64,000 nucleotides of DNA from Aphanomyces cochlioides. Taxonomy: Eukaryota; Oomycota; Saprolegniomycetes; Saprolegniales; Verrucalvaceae. Location: assembly GCA_019828595.1 (NCBI GenBank), contig JAHQRK010000005.1, forward strand, positions 3,286,001 through 3,350,000. Reading direction: 5' to 3'. Each line of letters begins with the position of its first letter. Position 1 is the first letter of the stretch. This document shows, in pieces, positions 9,263-19,664 of the stretch. Both the position numbers and the translations under genes were made by a program. A model generated the notes under the pieces. It was given only the letters and a program-made list of their open reading frames with translations. It did not search any database and was not told where the DNA came from.

Positions 9263-9967
9263 TCATGCGATGCGGGACTCGGTTGTCGTTGTGAGGAGGA
9301 TTTGGTCTTGCAGCGCATGCCGCTTGGCGCGCATCGCATCCAGTTGATGACGGATTTGCCGCGTCTTGGCTTGATTTGCCGCGATTTTGACTTCGAGATG
9401 CGCGAGGACTTTGGGCAATTGAACATGCACCATGTCGTGAATAACGTTCCAGTTGGGATGCGCGGCATGGTCGGCCGTCGATGCGATCCATGCTGTGTAA
9501 TGTTGTAATCGAGCGTGGAGATCGTCAAATTGCGCTTCCTGCTCGACGCGCGTTTCTTCACAGAGACTCCACATGCATGCACACTGCGATTCGAGCTCGA
9601 GATGCGTTTCCATTTCACGAAGGAGCGACTTTTTGTCGACTGCAATCGGCGGCCGTGACGTCAAGGAGGAGGAGGTTGTGGTGGGAAAGATGGACTTCAA
9701 CGGACGCAGCATCTCGTACGCTATGGACGACCGCTCTCTGTTCGAGTCTCGACCAGGTCCTGGCGTCTCCAGAACCTGAAAGACCGTCGTCCCATCGCCC
9801 GAGTCGTCGATGGGGTTCATCGTCGGCTGATACGGAGATGCCGTCTGGTTGGTCCTCGAGACGACCATGTAACCGACAGATCCATATTGACCTCCATCAC
9901 ACCGGCACTCGTTCCTTTCTCTTCCTTCCACCACACGGCCGCATTCAAATGCGAAACGGCACGCCAT
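9263..9967 (-). CDS. Coiled-coil hypothetical protein, 5' end unresolved
   Basis: Open frame up to 234 codons. The convincing part is residues about 110-230: alpha-helical with leucine periodicity (SLLREMETHLELE, HVQLPKVLAHLEVK, HQLDAMRAKRHALQDQI). I recognise no family. The N-terminal 50 codons look unlike protein. A likely splice (acceptor after CCGTATCAG, joining to PTMNPIDDSG) suggests a 5' exon in another frame, possibly with a start near 10154 (MEDELSESVEWMSS), but an in-frame TAG in that path stops me from proposing a full model. Probably expressed, given the tight 20-bp convergence with RBM42. Confidence 0.5.
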   Translation of the reverse strand: MACRFAFECGRVVEGRERNECRCDGGQYGSVGYMVVSRTNQTASPYQPTMNPIDDSGDGTTVFQVLETPGPGRDSNRERSSIAYEMLRPLKSIFPTTTSSSLTSRPPIAVDKKSLLREMETHLELESQCACMWSLCEETRVEQEAQFDDLHARLQHYTAWIASTADHAAHPNWNVIHDMVHVQLPKVLAHLEVKIAANQAKTRQIRHQLDAMRAKRHALQDQILLTTTTESRIA

Positions 9968-10319
9968 CGCTCAGCAAATGTCCACTAGGTCGATTCCGCG
10001 TTGAACAAGCTAGCTTGGAGGAGAGTCAATTGAACATCGTCTCGAGGGGAGGACTCTACGGCTTCCTCCAGACGTCAAACTACATCTAGCGCGCTCCCAT
10101 TGACTACACAGCAGACGACATCCACTCGACAGACTCGGACAGTTCATCTTCCATTGCATAATCCCGACGGACGACAAATTCGAAAGTTAGCGGCGGAGAA
10201 TGAGTCACTGCACGATCTTGTTGAAGCACTCGAACGAAGCTGAGGATGAGACAGAGCGGACGCTTGGCGATCACTCATTTCATGGAATATGCAAACTTTA
10301 TTTCTCTCTTCAGGTGAGC
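9968..10319. other. Gene-end region with unresolved short coding-like stretches
   Basis: On the minus strand, 10154 downward reads as a plausible acidic first exon for the coiled-coil gene. On the plus strand, 10153-10243 encodes a leucine-heptad peptide ending ENESLHDLVEALERS and a stop. These cannot both be right, and neither connects cleanly to a larger gene. Confidence 0.3.
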
Positions 10320-12499
10320 TTAGAAGACATCTTCGACGTAGAGACCCTTTTGGACCATCGCGTCAATCACGTGGACATGCTTGACGACTTGTTCCAACGC
10401 CTTGCGCACATTCGCGGTGGCCCCCTTGCTGCCACACACGTACACCTTGGCACCGGCAGCAATGAGAGACTGAAGACGCTCGGCATCCGCGAGCAAAATG
10501 TTGTCGATGTGCTGCTTTGGATGGCTCGGAGAACGCGAGAAGGCGACCGCCATGTGATCGACGCCAGGCTTGGCTTCGTCGCGGTACAAGTAGTCGGTCG
10601 GATCACGGCAGCCGTAGTAGAAGACGCGAGGAGGCGCGTCGGCAGGTTTGGCTGCGCGCCAGAAGCTGCGGAATGGCGCAATACCCGTGCCGTTGGCGAC
10701 CCAAATCGTCGGTCGCACGGGATCCAAACGGAACATCGGACACGAACTCACGTACAATCGGACCGTGCTGTTGGGAGGACGCGTCGCGAGGTAGTCGGAG
10801 CAGACGCCGCGGCGAGGCGGACGAGCGTTGTGCGCCGCGGAAATGTACGCCAGGCGGATCGTGACGGCGATCGTGCCTTTGTCCATGTTGGGCGACGACG
10901 AGATCGAGTAGAGACGCGGCGTGAGTCGAGGCAGCAAGAGCACGAGCTCTTCGAACGGCATCTTGTTGACGACCGCGGCGTACTTGACGAGGAAGTCGCC
11001 GACGCTGGTCGCCGTCTCGTGGATCCACTTGGCATGCGACGCTTCCGACAACGAGTAGAACTGGAGCTCGATCTTGGCTTCCGTTCCCGACGACGCATAC
11101 TCGGCCGCGAGTTGCGTGAACGCGAGCGAGACCGGGCCGCTCAAGTCGACGTGGTCGCGCAAGATGTCGCGCCACGTGTAGTGGTCGCCGTTCACTTTGA
11201 GCGCCTCCTGGACGGCCGCGACGGTCTGTGGGTCGTTCTCACACAGCACGGCGACGTGGTCTCCTTCCACGTACGAGACGGTCGACGGCACGGCAAAGCT
11301 GTACTCGATGGCTTCGCGGTGGACATTGGTCGTGAGTGTGACGGGAGGCAAGAGACAGCCTTCGAAGATGTGGTCGGCGTCGATCCAAGCGGCGTGGGAC
11401 TCAACTCGACGCTCACCTTCTTGGTCTTGTGCTCGGGGAGAAGCAGGTCGTGGTCTTTGGCGACACAAACGACTCGAACGCGCTGACCGAGTCTTTCGTC
11501 TCGTCGCCGACGCCTTGGACAGCCAAGACGGCGCGCGCGCGCTTGAGATCGGCGGCGATCGCGATGGCACATGCATTGAAACTCGCATAGTTGGTCGACC
11601 CGAGACCAAAGACGTACGCTTGGACGTGGCTCAAGTCGCCTAGGAACGACGCGAGGCGGTCGCAGAACGTCTTGGCATTCGCGGGAGGACCGCCCGCACC
11701 AAACGTGGACGTGACGACGACTTGGTCCGCCGCGAGCGCTGCGAGGTCGCAGTCGTTGAGTGGACCAAACGCGACGACGTGGAGCGGGTCGAGCGTCTTG
11801 TGGAGCGCTTCTGCAAACGCCTCGCAGTTGCCCGTCTCGGAGCCGTAGTAGATGCGCACGGGACGCGTCGAGTGGTTGGTCCCTTGCCGGCGTTCTTCGG
11901 GTGCTCCAACAAGTGGCTGATCGTGTGGTCCGGCGTGAGGAAGGTCGGCTTGATGCAAAAGTTGACCATCTCTTGGTGGAAGATGGACGTCGTGGCGCCA
12001 CCGATGGGAGGCGTGAGCCAGACCCAGTCGGAAGCCGCGCGTTTGCATTTCCTTGGCGTGGTGACGCACGAACGAGTCGGACGCTGTGTGGTGGTCCACG
12101 ATCGTGAATTGTTCGCGTTGGAAACTGTGGAGACATTGAGTTCGAGCGCGGCGCGGTCTTGCCACTGCGCGCGAGGCGCACGGACGTCGAGACGAAGCGC
12201 GCGGCCGACGTCTTCCTGTAGCGCTGGACATCGGCCAAGTTGCGACTCGCCACTTCCGAGTCCATGAACCATCCGTTGAACGGCGAGCACGGGTACTGCA
12301 ACCCACCGACGTCCAAGCAAAAGTTGGAGATCGCGGCAAACCAGCGGAGCTTGAGGTCGGCGATCGCGGGGTACTCTGTATGCGTGATGTCGACGATCAC
12401 CTTGGCGCGCTCGGGGTAGTCGGCCACGATGGGTTCGCTCCCAGGGAGGTTGCCTTGCGCGACGAGCGGCAAAAAAGTTAGAACGGCGACTTGTGCAAC
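10320..12499 (-). pseudogene. Broken NOS, C-terminal part (left copy)
   Basis: Homologous to residues about 256-1030 of the intact NOS proteins in this window: the oxygenase half (ISNFCLDVGG, HHAKEMQTRGF), flavodoxin domain (YYGSETGNCEAFA, STFGAGGPPANAK) and FAD/NADPH reductase (RLYSISSSPNMDKG, NGTGIAPFRSFWR, YVCGSKGA). The frame changes at least twice, near the IASRN/QRY region and just after the flavodoxin domain, so no continuous enzyme is made. The reductase half, from about 11400 down to 10320, is still open over about 360 codons. Codons are more GC-rich than in the intact copies. The 5' part of this gene is at 15940-16541. Confidence 0.9.
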
Positions 12500-12932
12500 T
12501 GTGCTATTTCCCTGAAACCACCGCGTTTCGTCAACTCAAACACACAGATAGGGGAGTGCCGCCTCCCGTGAATATGCACTTGATTGACTTGCGCAGTAGC
12601 TAGCAAAACACAAACTGAGACTAAGATCTAAATCTCATCTTCTCTTCCTTAACTTGTTGAACTCTTGATTGTCTTCTCACCGACCGTACGACAGTCTTCC
12701 GGCTGAGCCTTGGTCGTTGAGTCTTGGTCTTGATCTTGAAGTGACTTCAACGTGCAATTCACTGGCGGCAGACACTCGGCTGTTCAAAGAACAAGCCTGT
12801 GACGTGGCGGAGCATGGCTTAACCACGCCACCGCACACATCACACTCCCAAGCCATGCTCCGCTAGGAAACATGCTTGGTTGAAACCATGAGCTACTTCG
12901 CCATCGCAGCCTCAAGGTCTTCTCGCGCTTTC
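12500..12932 (-). repeat. LTR of the Ty3/gypsy element (left arm)
   Basis: 433 bp, reverse complement of the 3' LTR at 22703-23135. It contains the 14-bp perfect stem found in all three LTR copies. Confidence 0.85.
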
Positions 12933-15915
12933 TTGGACTTGATCGTCTTTGCATACGCTCGCACCACTGCAGGACATTCGCGCATCAACTTGCTGAGCAT
13001 CTCCCTTGAGGCTTCGATGTCTTCAAGGCCTTCCCAGCGTACAAGCAGGGCATACTCGCCAACGTCTCGATCGATCTTGTGCTTCAGAATGGCGCTAACC
13101 TTCAATAGAATACCTTGTTCTGAGATGTGATCAAGTATTTCTTCCGTGACTTGAAAGCTTTCTTCAGCATACAGCTTGATCCTTGACAGATGGGCTTGAC
13201 GTCGCTCCTTCGTGAGTAGATGTTCGATTTCGACTGAATACTCGCCAACTTCTGTCACTCGATAGAGTCCAAGCCATGTCACGAGCTTTGGATGATGATT
13301 CTCGTCGACTCTTGACCATAACACGTAGTCTCCTTCGCACACATTGCAGGCTTCAGCGTTCGCAGTCGCAGCCGTTGCTTTCTGTGCACGTGTTTCGTTC
13401 TTCTGGAGGACTTGCTTGTGCATCGCTTGTAGACTCAGTCGCAGTTCTTCGAGGCTGCTTCGGACATCGACGCTGGATAGCTCGACGTCACGAAATCCTT
13501 CATCGAGACCTAGTACAATCACATCCAAAGGTGTAGTGGGTTCCAATCCTGTAAAGAGCTCCATAGACGACTTGTTTGCGAGGAATGGCACTGGCGTCTG
13601 ATTGAAATTCGCTTGCACCACCGGTAGTAGATAGTCCCATTGATGGTCGGCCAAACGGAATTCGCGCAGCATCACTCGCATGACTTGTAGTATGTCGCGG
13701 TTCATTCGCTCGACTGTTCCGTTGCGCCAGGGACAATATGCTAGAGTGAAATCATGCTGAACCTTGAACTTGTGGGCCAGTGCTTTCACAGCCACGTTCT
13801 TGAAATGGGTTCCTTGATCGCTGATCCACACTCTTGGCATTCCGAATCGCTTCGCGCCAGTTCACAATCGCATCAACGCATACTTGACTTGTAGGCGCAT
13901 CGCATGCAACGAGTTCGCAAAAGTGTGTCAAGTCGTCCTTGAGTACCAACACGTACTTCGCTCCGCCTAAAGAGTTTCCCATAAAGAGATAATCAAAATG
14001 TAGTCCTTCGTTTCTTCGCTTCGCGTGCCAAAGCGGTGCATACGGTCTGTGCACCACTCTCCCCCCTTTCACATGAGGACATAGAAGGCATCCAGCGATA
14101 AACGTTCCAGCTAGGTCTTGCAGCCGCTCGATCCAAAATAATCGCTTGAGATGGTTGACCAGCACGGCTTGTCCACGATGACCGATGCTTTCACAGTGTG
14201 CCACCACCAAAATGCGCTGAATCAATTCTTCGGCCGCTGCTGGTATCCAAATTCGGCCCTCGACAACCCATGGTTGGTCGTCAGAGGTCCGTAGCGCACG
14301 CGTCGGTCTTGCTGCTGCATGTAGCGCTTGAGCTTGAATAATGTCTTCAATACATGGCCAAACAAACTTCTCGTCATCGAGCGGTCGCAAAACATTCCGC
14401 TTCGGCACTGGTCTTGGACTCGTGTTCTTCCGTTTCTTCGTCCATCTAGCTGCCATGACCTTCTGGGTCGCCTTGCCTATAGCCGGCTGACCCCATCGAC
14501 TCATCATGTCCGCCCATAGGTTGTGGATGCCGTCGATGTGCTCGATTGTATAACGATAGCCGCCAATGATTCCAGCCCAACGCATGAGCTTGCCTCGCGT
14601 GTGTTCAGGCCATTCCTTGCCGGGAGCAAAAATGTGGATGAGGTTCTTGTGATCGCAGTACATCCTAAAGCCGTCGGGACGCATGAGTAGATAGTTGAGT
14701 TTCTCGCATGCACGCGCGATAGGGTACGCTTCCTTCTCGATCACCGACCACGACTTCTGCGCTCCAGTAAACATTCCAGATTGACAAACGAGCATTTCGT
14801 GCTGATGTTCGTGTATCGCCTTCTCTTCGTCAATCTTGTCAACCTGTGTAACAATAATAGACCATCCTCGATCGCTGGCATCCGTGAACAGGCACAGTGT
14901 GGCGTCAGCACGTGGGTGCGACAAGTCCACCACCGCCCGCATCTTGGACTTCACAGCATCGAATGCAGCTTTTTCACCTTCAGTGAGCTCGATCTTGATG
15001 CCCGAGGCGATTCGCTTCTTCTTCGCTTTGCCTTCAAGAGCGTTGTTCAGCGCTTGTTGTAATGGTTCCACCGTCATCGCATATTCCGTAATCGAGTCGC
15101 GGATCCAATTCGCGGCGCACACAAACTGTTGCAGGTCGCCAGCGTTCGTGGGATATGGGATCGCGCAGAGTATTTTCGATTCGTTCCGGGTCTTGCTTGA
15201 CTCCTTCACCGCTCAGTATTCGTCCGCACCACTTGACTTCTTTCGTGAATAGCACGGTCTTCGACGGCGATAGCTTGAAACCATGACGATCCACTAATCC
15301 AAAGAACTTATGCAGTGTTTCGAGATACTCTTCTGCGTTCTTGGCAAACACTAGGATGTCGTCAATCCAAACAAGCAGGTGCTTCAACAGCAGAGGAGCG
15401 TAACACTCCTCGCTCGTCGCTTGCACGTATAAAGCTGAGTCGACGTGGCCTTGCATGACGCGATCAGGTGTGTAGACGCATCCGTTCAGCATGAATGAGA
15501 GCATGTCGCGACTGTCTTCGTGTAGCGGAAACTGCCAGAAGCACTTGGGTAGATCGAACACTCCCATCGCTTGCATTCCCTTGAGATGTTGCGTAATTGT
15601 CGCTTGAAACGGCATCGTGCCCGCTTTCGGCTCTGTCTTGCTGTTGACCACTCGATAGTCGTTCGTCAGCCTAAAATGTTTCAATACATCATCGTCAGTC
15701 CATTTGTCCGCCGTCTTCAATGACTTTCGTCCTTCAGGCTTCATGACTGGGTTGACAGGACTGCACCACGCTGACTGCTGGTTGCGCTTGATGACTCCAG
15801 CGTCCAGCAACTCTTGAGCAAATAGCTGCAAAAATCTTTCTTCCAGCGGATTGTTCTTCCTTCCTTTGCATCGGTATGGAGCACATCCGGCTTTGGGTGT
15901 CACCCGCAATGGCTT
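12500..15915 (-). mobile_element. 5'-truncated Ty3/gypsy element (pol plus 3' LTR), left arm
   Basis: Reads leftward: RT from about 15915, RNase H, integrase with chromodomain ending at 12893, then LTR. Gag, protease and 5' LTR are absent because the arm begins inside pol. It carries the same integrase frameshift as the full copy (near 13840) plus a private 1-nt insertion in RT near 15170, so it is coding-dead. Confidence 0.88.
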
Positions 15916-15939
15916 TTTCATTCTTGAATTTGCCACGTG

Positions 15940-16541
15940 ATGCCTCGATCGTGTCCATTTCTCCGCACCATGTCTGGGTCGATCCCATCGGGATGGCCGT
16001 TCCCAGTCAACAACTACGCCGCGCGGGAGACCGTCGCATTCGACCCTGCCAAGCTCGACGGACGCACGCTGTATGGTGTCGGATGCGACAACAACACGTG
16101 CCAAGGCGCGATGATGGACAAGACCAACCAGCCACCGGAGTGCGGACCCGCCGTCCAGGCGTCCATTCTCGCCACGAGAACGTACTTTCAGACGAACTCG
16201 AGTACGGCGTGCGTCTGTCGTGGCGCAATGCGTCGCGGTGCATCATGCGCGTCCAGTGGAAGAACATCAACATGATCGACGCGCGCGGACCGGACGAGCA
16301 CCACCAAGTGACGAGCAAGGAGATCTTTGACCGATGCGTGGAGCATCTCGAGAAGGCGATCAGCACGGACGCGGACGGCAATCGCATCATCTCGTCCTAC
16401 ATGACCGCAGCTCTTGCCTGGCCAAGAGAGCGGCAAGATTTGGAACTCGCAGCTCCTCCGCTTTGCGGGCTACCTCCAACCCGACGGCTCCGTCTTGGGC
16501 GATCCCGACAGCGTCGAGCTCACGGAAGCGGCGATCCACTT
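15940..16541 (+). pseudogene. Broken NOS, N-terminal oxygenase part
   Basis: Begins with ATG and MPRSCPF, comparable to MSRCPF in the intact genes. It retains the zinc-site C-x4-C (GCDNNTCQ), the heme-ligand segment WRNASRCIMRVQW and [18 protein letters not shown]. It is damaged by a deletion of roughly 100 bp after TNQPPE, another of about 8 bp after TYFQT, and a further deletion/frameshift before WNSQLLRF. It ends at AIHL, exactly where the LTR starts; the continuation is at 23136-25316 on the other side of the inserted element. Confidence 0.88.
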
Positions 16542-16974
16542 GAAAGCGCGAGAAGACCTTGAGGCTGCGATGGCGAAGTAGCTCATGGTTTCAACCAAGC
16601 ATGTTTCCTAGCGGAGCATGGCTTGGGGGTGTGATGTGTGCGGTGGCGTGGTTAAGCCATGCTCCGCCACGTCACAGGCTTGTTCTTTGAACAGCCGAGT
16701 GTCTGCCGCCAGTGAATTGCACGTTGAAGTCACTTCAAGATCAAGACCAAGACTCAACGACCAAGGCTCAGCCGGAAGACTGTCGTACGGTCGGTGAGAA
16801 GACAATCAAGAGTTCAACAAGTTAAGGAAGAGAAGATGAGATTTAGATCTTAGTCTCAGTTTGTGTTTTGCTAGCTACTGCGCAAGTCAATCAAGTGCAT
16901 ATTCACGGGAGGCGGCACTCCCCTATCTGTGTGTTTGAGTTGACGAAACGCGGTGGTTTCAGGGAAACAGCACA
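16542..16974 (+). repeat. 5' LTR
   Basis: 433-bp direct repeat of 22703-23135. Boundaries were set by comparing the two copies: the match starts at GAAAGCGCG and ends at GCACA. The ends are not the usual TG..CA at the 5' side, so the true border may differ by a few bases. Confidence 0.85.
16611..16667. repeat. 14-bp perfect stem hairpin inside the LTR
   Basis: GCGGAGCATGGCTT at 16611-16624 pairs with AAGCCATGCTCCGC at 16654-16667. The same structure is present in the other two LTR copies. Confidence 0.85.
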
Positions 16975-17024
16975 AAGTATACTTTAGTGATAGTGTACCG
17001 AGCACCTTTGGTTATCCGGATACG

Positions 17025-18752
17025 ATGGATCCAACCGGAACTGAAGAGGAACACAAGGAAGGACAGTTTGAAATTTGCACGGAGATGGAACACTCTGGGA
17101 CTGTCTTGCCGCAAGGCAATGACGGTCTAGGTGAACCTGAAGAAGCGACAGCCGAGCAAGAATATGAGGCCATAGGAGACAACGCGGACGACGAAGCGAG
17201 TTCGGAAGACGGTTCAGCGGACAGCTCAGCGGACGGTTCAGACGGCGAAGTCAAGGACATGAGCAATGTCTACATTTCCGAAGACGAAGATGATGACCGC
17301 GACTTGGACGAGAAGACGCGGAAGCACCTCGAAATGCTGGAGCAGAATCGGATCAACCGAGAACGACGTGAACGCCGCAAGATTGAGAAATATGGACCGA
17401 ATTTCCGTCGTGCAGAGTCAGATTCCTCCGTCACATCCCTCAGCGGCGAAGACACCGATGGAAACAAGGAGCGTAAGTATCAGAAAGCGCAAGCGAAGAA
17501 AGCGGAGCAAAAGCGCAAGAACAAAGAACTCATGCGACGCAATCAACGAATTTATTCAACCGTGGTTGTTACAGATATCAAGCACCCGCGGATCACGAAC
17601 TTTGATCGTAAGTTCCTAGTCGAATGGAAGAAGAAGCGCCTGGAGTACGAACGGCTGCTCCGAGACAAGTGTCGACATGCGGGCAATGCGAAGAGTCAAA
17701 TGGTCGGATACATCGAGTCATGCGATCCGAGCCTGCTGCGTGCCATGTGTGAAACGATCTGGTTCGAACCCGACATCACGGAAGAGCGATTGCGTGAGAA
17801 GATCGAGGAGATTCTGAACACACCGTCTCATTCATTTGGAATTACTGAAGCTGACCTAGAAGATTACTGCCACGATCTGTGCATGCCGGCTACAGGCTCG
17901 GTTGCCAGTCGTATAGGCCTATTCATGATGCAAATCAACGATGTCATCGACAAATACGCATTGAAGGAAGACGTCGAAGTGAAGGGAAGTCTCAAGATGT
18001 TTTTGAAAGCAGTGGACTACCGAATTGACCCACCTGGACTGTCAAATCTAGTGCGCGATCAGATCAAGCGTGAACCAGTCTCCACGATCGTCGAATTTGC
18101 CAAAGTTGTGCGCGAACAAATGGACCGCATCGAAGCGTCGGACCGACTAGCGCAACAACAAGGCGTGGTCAGCAAGAAGCGGAGCCCGCCTATAGGGTGG
18201 ACCAACAGCGATGTCAAGCGACGACGAGGAACACCAGTCAAGGTGCATTTTGACAAAGTCACGGGCTGGGGCGACGAAAAGGGAGTCGTGGGAGCCGGAA
18301 GCCAGTATGCTGAAGAGCAAGCGTACGACTTACTTCGCGATCATGAAGAACGCAAGCAGCGCGCAGAAGAAAGACGAAGAGTCTGGGAGAACACGCGCTA
18401 CAACCGAAATTCGGCAAGTCCTGGTCGCCGTGGCCCCGCTGGTGGCTACGGGTCAGGCAACTCGAACTCACCCTTTAGGAACGACAAGTACGGAGCCAAG
18501 GACACGCAAGCGAGAACAGACAAGCCTGGTTATCGCGAAGGCAACATCGTCTGCTATGCATGTCAGAAGCCGGGACACAAGTCCAACGAGTGCCCCGAAA
18601 ACAGTCCGAACTCACAACTCAGAGGGTGCCGCAAAGGAAAGAATGCGATAAAGCGATTCGAGCGGAACAACAAGAAGAAGCCGAAGGTCCAGCGTGCTTG
18701 GCTAAAGGCAAGAGCCGCTGTGACGAGCGAAACAGAGGAAGAAGAGCGATGA
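17025..18752 (+). CDS. gag: Retrotransposon Gag polyprotein with CCHC zinc knuckle
   Basis: 575 aa from the ATG at 17025. The first 100 residues are strongly acidic (runs of Asp/Glu with Ser), followed by a charged helical region and the capsid-like middle. A CCHC knuckle near residue 510 (CYACQKPGHKSNEC, C-x2-C-x4-H-x4-C) and a lysine-rich tail would bind genomic RNA. Gag ends in a TGA (18750-18752), and protease continues in the same frame directly after it, as in elements that use stop-codon readthrough. Confidence 0.88.
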   Translation: MDPTGTEEEHKEGQFEICTEMEHSGTVLPQGNDGLGEPEEATAEQEYEAIGDNADDEASSEDGSADSSADGSDGEVKDMSNVYISEDEDDDRDLDEKTRKHLEMLEQNRINRERRERRKIEKYGPNFRRAESDSSVTSLSGEDTDGNKERKYQKAQAKKAEQKRKNKELMRRNQRIYSTVVVTDIKHPRITNFDRKFLVEWKKKRLEYERLLRDKCRHAGNAKSQMVGYIESCDPSLLRAMCETIWFEPDITEERLREKIEEILNTPSHSFGITEADLEDYCHDLCMPATGSVASRIGLFMMQINDVIDKYALKEDVEVKGSLKMFLKAVDYRIDPPGLSNLVRDQIKREPVSTIVEFAKVVREQMDRIEASDRLAQQQGVVSKKRSPPIGWTNSDVKRRRGTPVKVHFDKVTGWGDEKGVVGAGSQYAEEQAYDLLRDHEERKQRAEERRRVWENTRYNRNSASPGRRGPAGGYGSGNSNSPFRNDKYGAKDTQARTDKPGYREGNIVCYACQKPGHKSNECPENSPNSQLRGCRKGKNAIKRFERNNKKKPKVQRAWLKARAAVTSETEEEER

Positions 18753-19664
18753 ATCGTGCTGAACGATGCGCTTGAAGTGCCCTACTGTCCAGATACCGGC
18801 GCCGACCAGAACATTATTCCAAGACGAATGGTGGACGCACTCATCAATGAGCGACCAAGCGTGAAGATCGTGACGCTGGCTGAACCTATCAGTGGAACAG
18901 GATGCAACGACATGCAGTTTGAGACGAAGTCCTACGTCGAACTGAGACTCAGTTTGCAAACAGCAGCGGGAATGGTCAAGATCCCTGGAAGACGAGTGTG
19001 CTACATTGTTGAAGAAGGCGACGAATTCCTAGCTTCCCACGACACACTCAAATCGATCGGGCTCGATATTGATCGTTGGTTGGAGCAAGTCACGATTCAG
19101 CAGCGTGAAGCGGACGGTGACGATCTGGGTGCTGAGTCTGACGCCGGCATAGTATGTGCGCGGAAGTCGACCAGCGATGTCGAAGAAGAAGACCGCATGT
19201 GGAAGTCGACTCAAGGAGAAGAACACGATGACGACGATACGCGTATGTCTGACCCTAGTGGTCATGACGTCGGTATGCGATTGTCTCGTGCGCCGAGTGA
19301 TGACGTCGATACGCGAGTGTCTGGCCCTCGAGGTCATGACGTCGGTAGTCGTATGTCTTGCTCGAAGACTGATGACGTCGATACGCGCAAGTCGGGCCAA
19401 AGCAGTCATGACGGCGGTAGTCGTGTGTCTCGGTGGATGTTTGATGACGCCGGTATGCGCGAGTCGGACCTATGTAGTCAAGATGGCGATACGCGAGTGT
19501 CTCGAACAAGAAACAGACGAGTCAAGAACGTGCGAGTCTATTCGATGCAGTTGCGATTACCCGCGGCCAAGAACAAGCTTGAAGAAGCTCTACAGGAGAT
19601 GGCGGTGAGTGCTGTGAAGAACGGTTTCCACAAGAGCTGGCTGCGCATATGTGGACAGTGCTGA
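18753..19664 (+). CDS. Retrotransposon aspartic protease region (same frame as gag, after TGA)
   Basis: No good ATG is needed: the frame is continuous with gag apart from the TGA. Retropepsin active site CPDTGADQNIIPRRMV lies about 15 residues in. A 36-bp tandem repeat region follows (19228-19510), then PR-RT linker sequence. The frame ends at 19664 because RT continues in the -1 frame: the expected linker GFPQELAAHMW is obtained only by shifting near 19625. This is either a -1 frameshift signal or a 1-base loss. Confidence 0.8.
   Translation: MVLNDALEVPYCPDTGADQNIIPRRMVDALINERPSVKIVTLAEPISGTGCNDMQFETKSYVELRLSLQTAAGMVKIPGRRVCYIVEEGDEFLASHDTLKSIGLDIDRWLEQVTIQQREADGDDLGAESDAGIVCARKSTSDVEEEDRMWKSTQGEEHDDDDTRMSDPSGHDVGMRLSRAPSDDVDTRVSGPRGHDVGSRMSCSKTDDVDTRKSGQSSHDGGSRVSRWMFDDAGMRESDLCSQDGDTRVSRTRNRRVKNVRVYSMQLRLPAAKNKLEEALQEMAVSAVKNGFHKSWLRICGQC
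19228..19510 (+). repeat. 36-bp tandem repeats encoding 12-residue units between protease and RT
   Basis: Seven to eight diverged units of the form ATGACGTCGATACGCGAGTG plus 16 more bases. They encode alternating HDVGSRMS-x4 and DDVDTRVS-x4 blocks rich in Asp, Arg and Ser. Confidence 0.85.

Larger units (their letters stand above)
10320..15915 (-). repeat. Left arm of a 5.6-kb inverted repeat
   Basis: Near-identical reverse complement of 19721-25316; both arms are 5,596 bp. It contains the broken NOS 3' part, an LTR and pol. Differences I could find include a 1-nt insertion near 15170 in RT, a substitution plus 1-nt loss near 11455, and a few substitutions. On the outer side similarity stops exactly at the NOS stop codon; on the inner side it stops within a shared AAGCCATTGC. 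Confidence 0.9.

Noticed and set aside
15034..16104. 356-codon minus frame read as a complete RT protein
   Set aside because: Its first 65 codons are antisense of the NOS fragment; true pol sequence begins at 15915.
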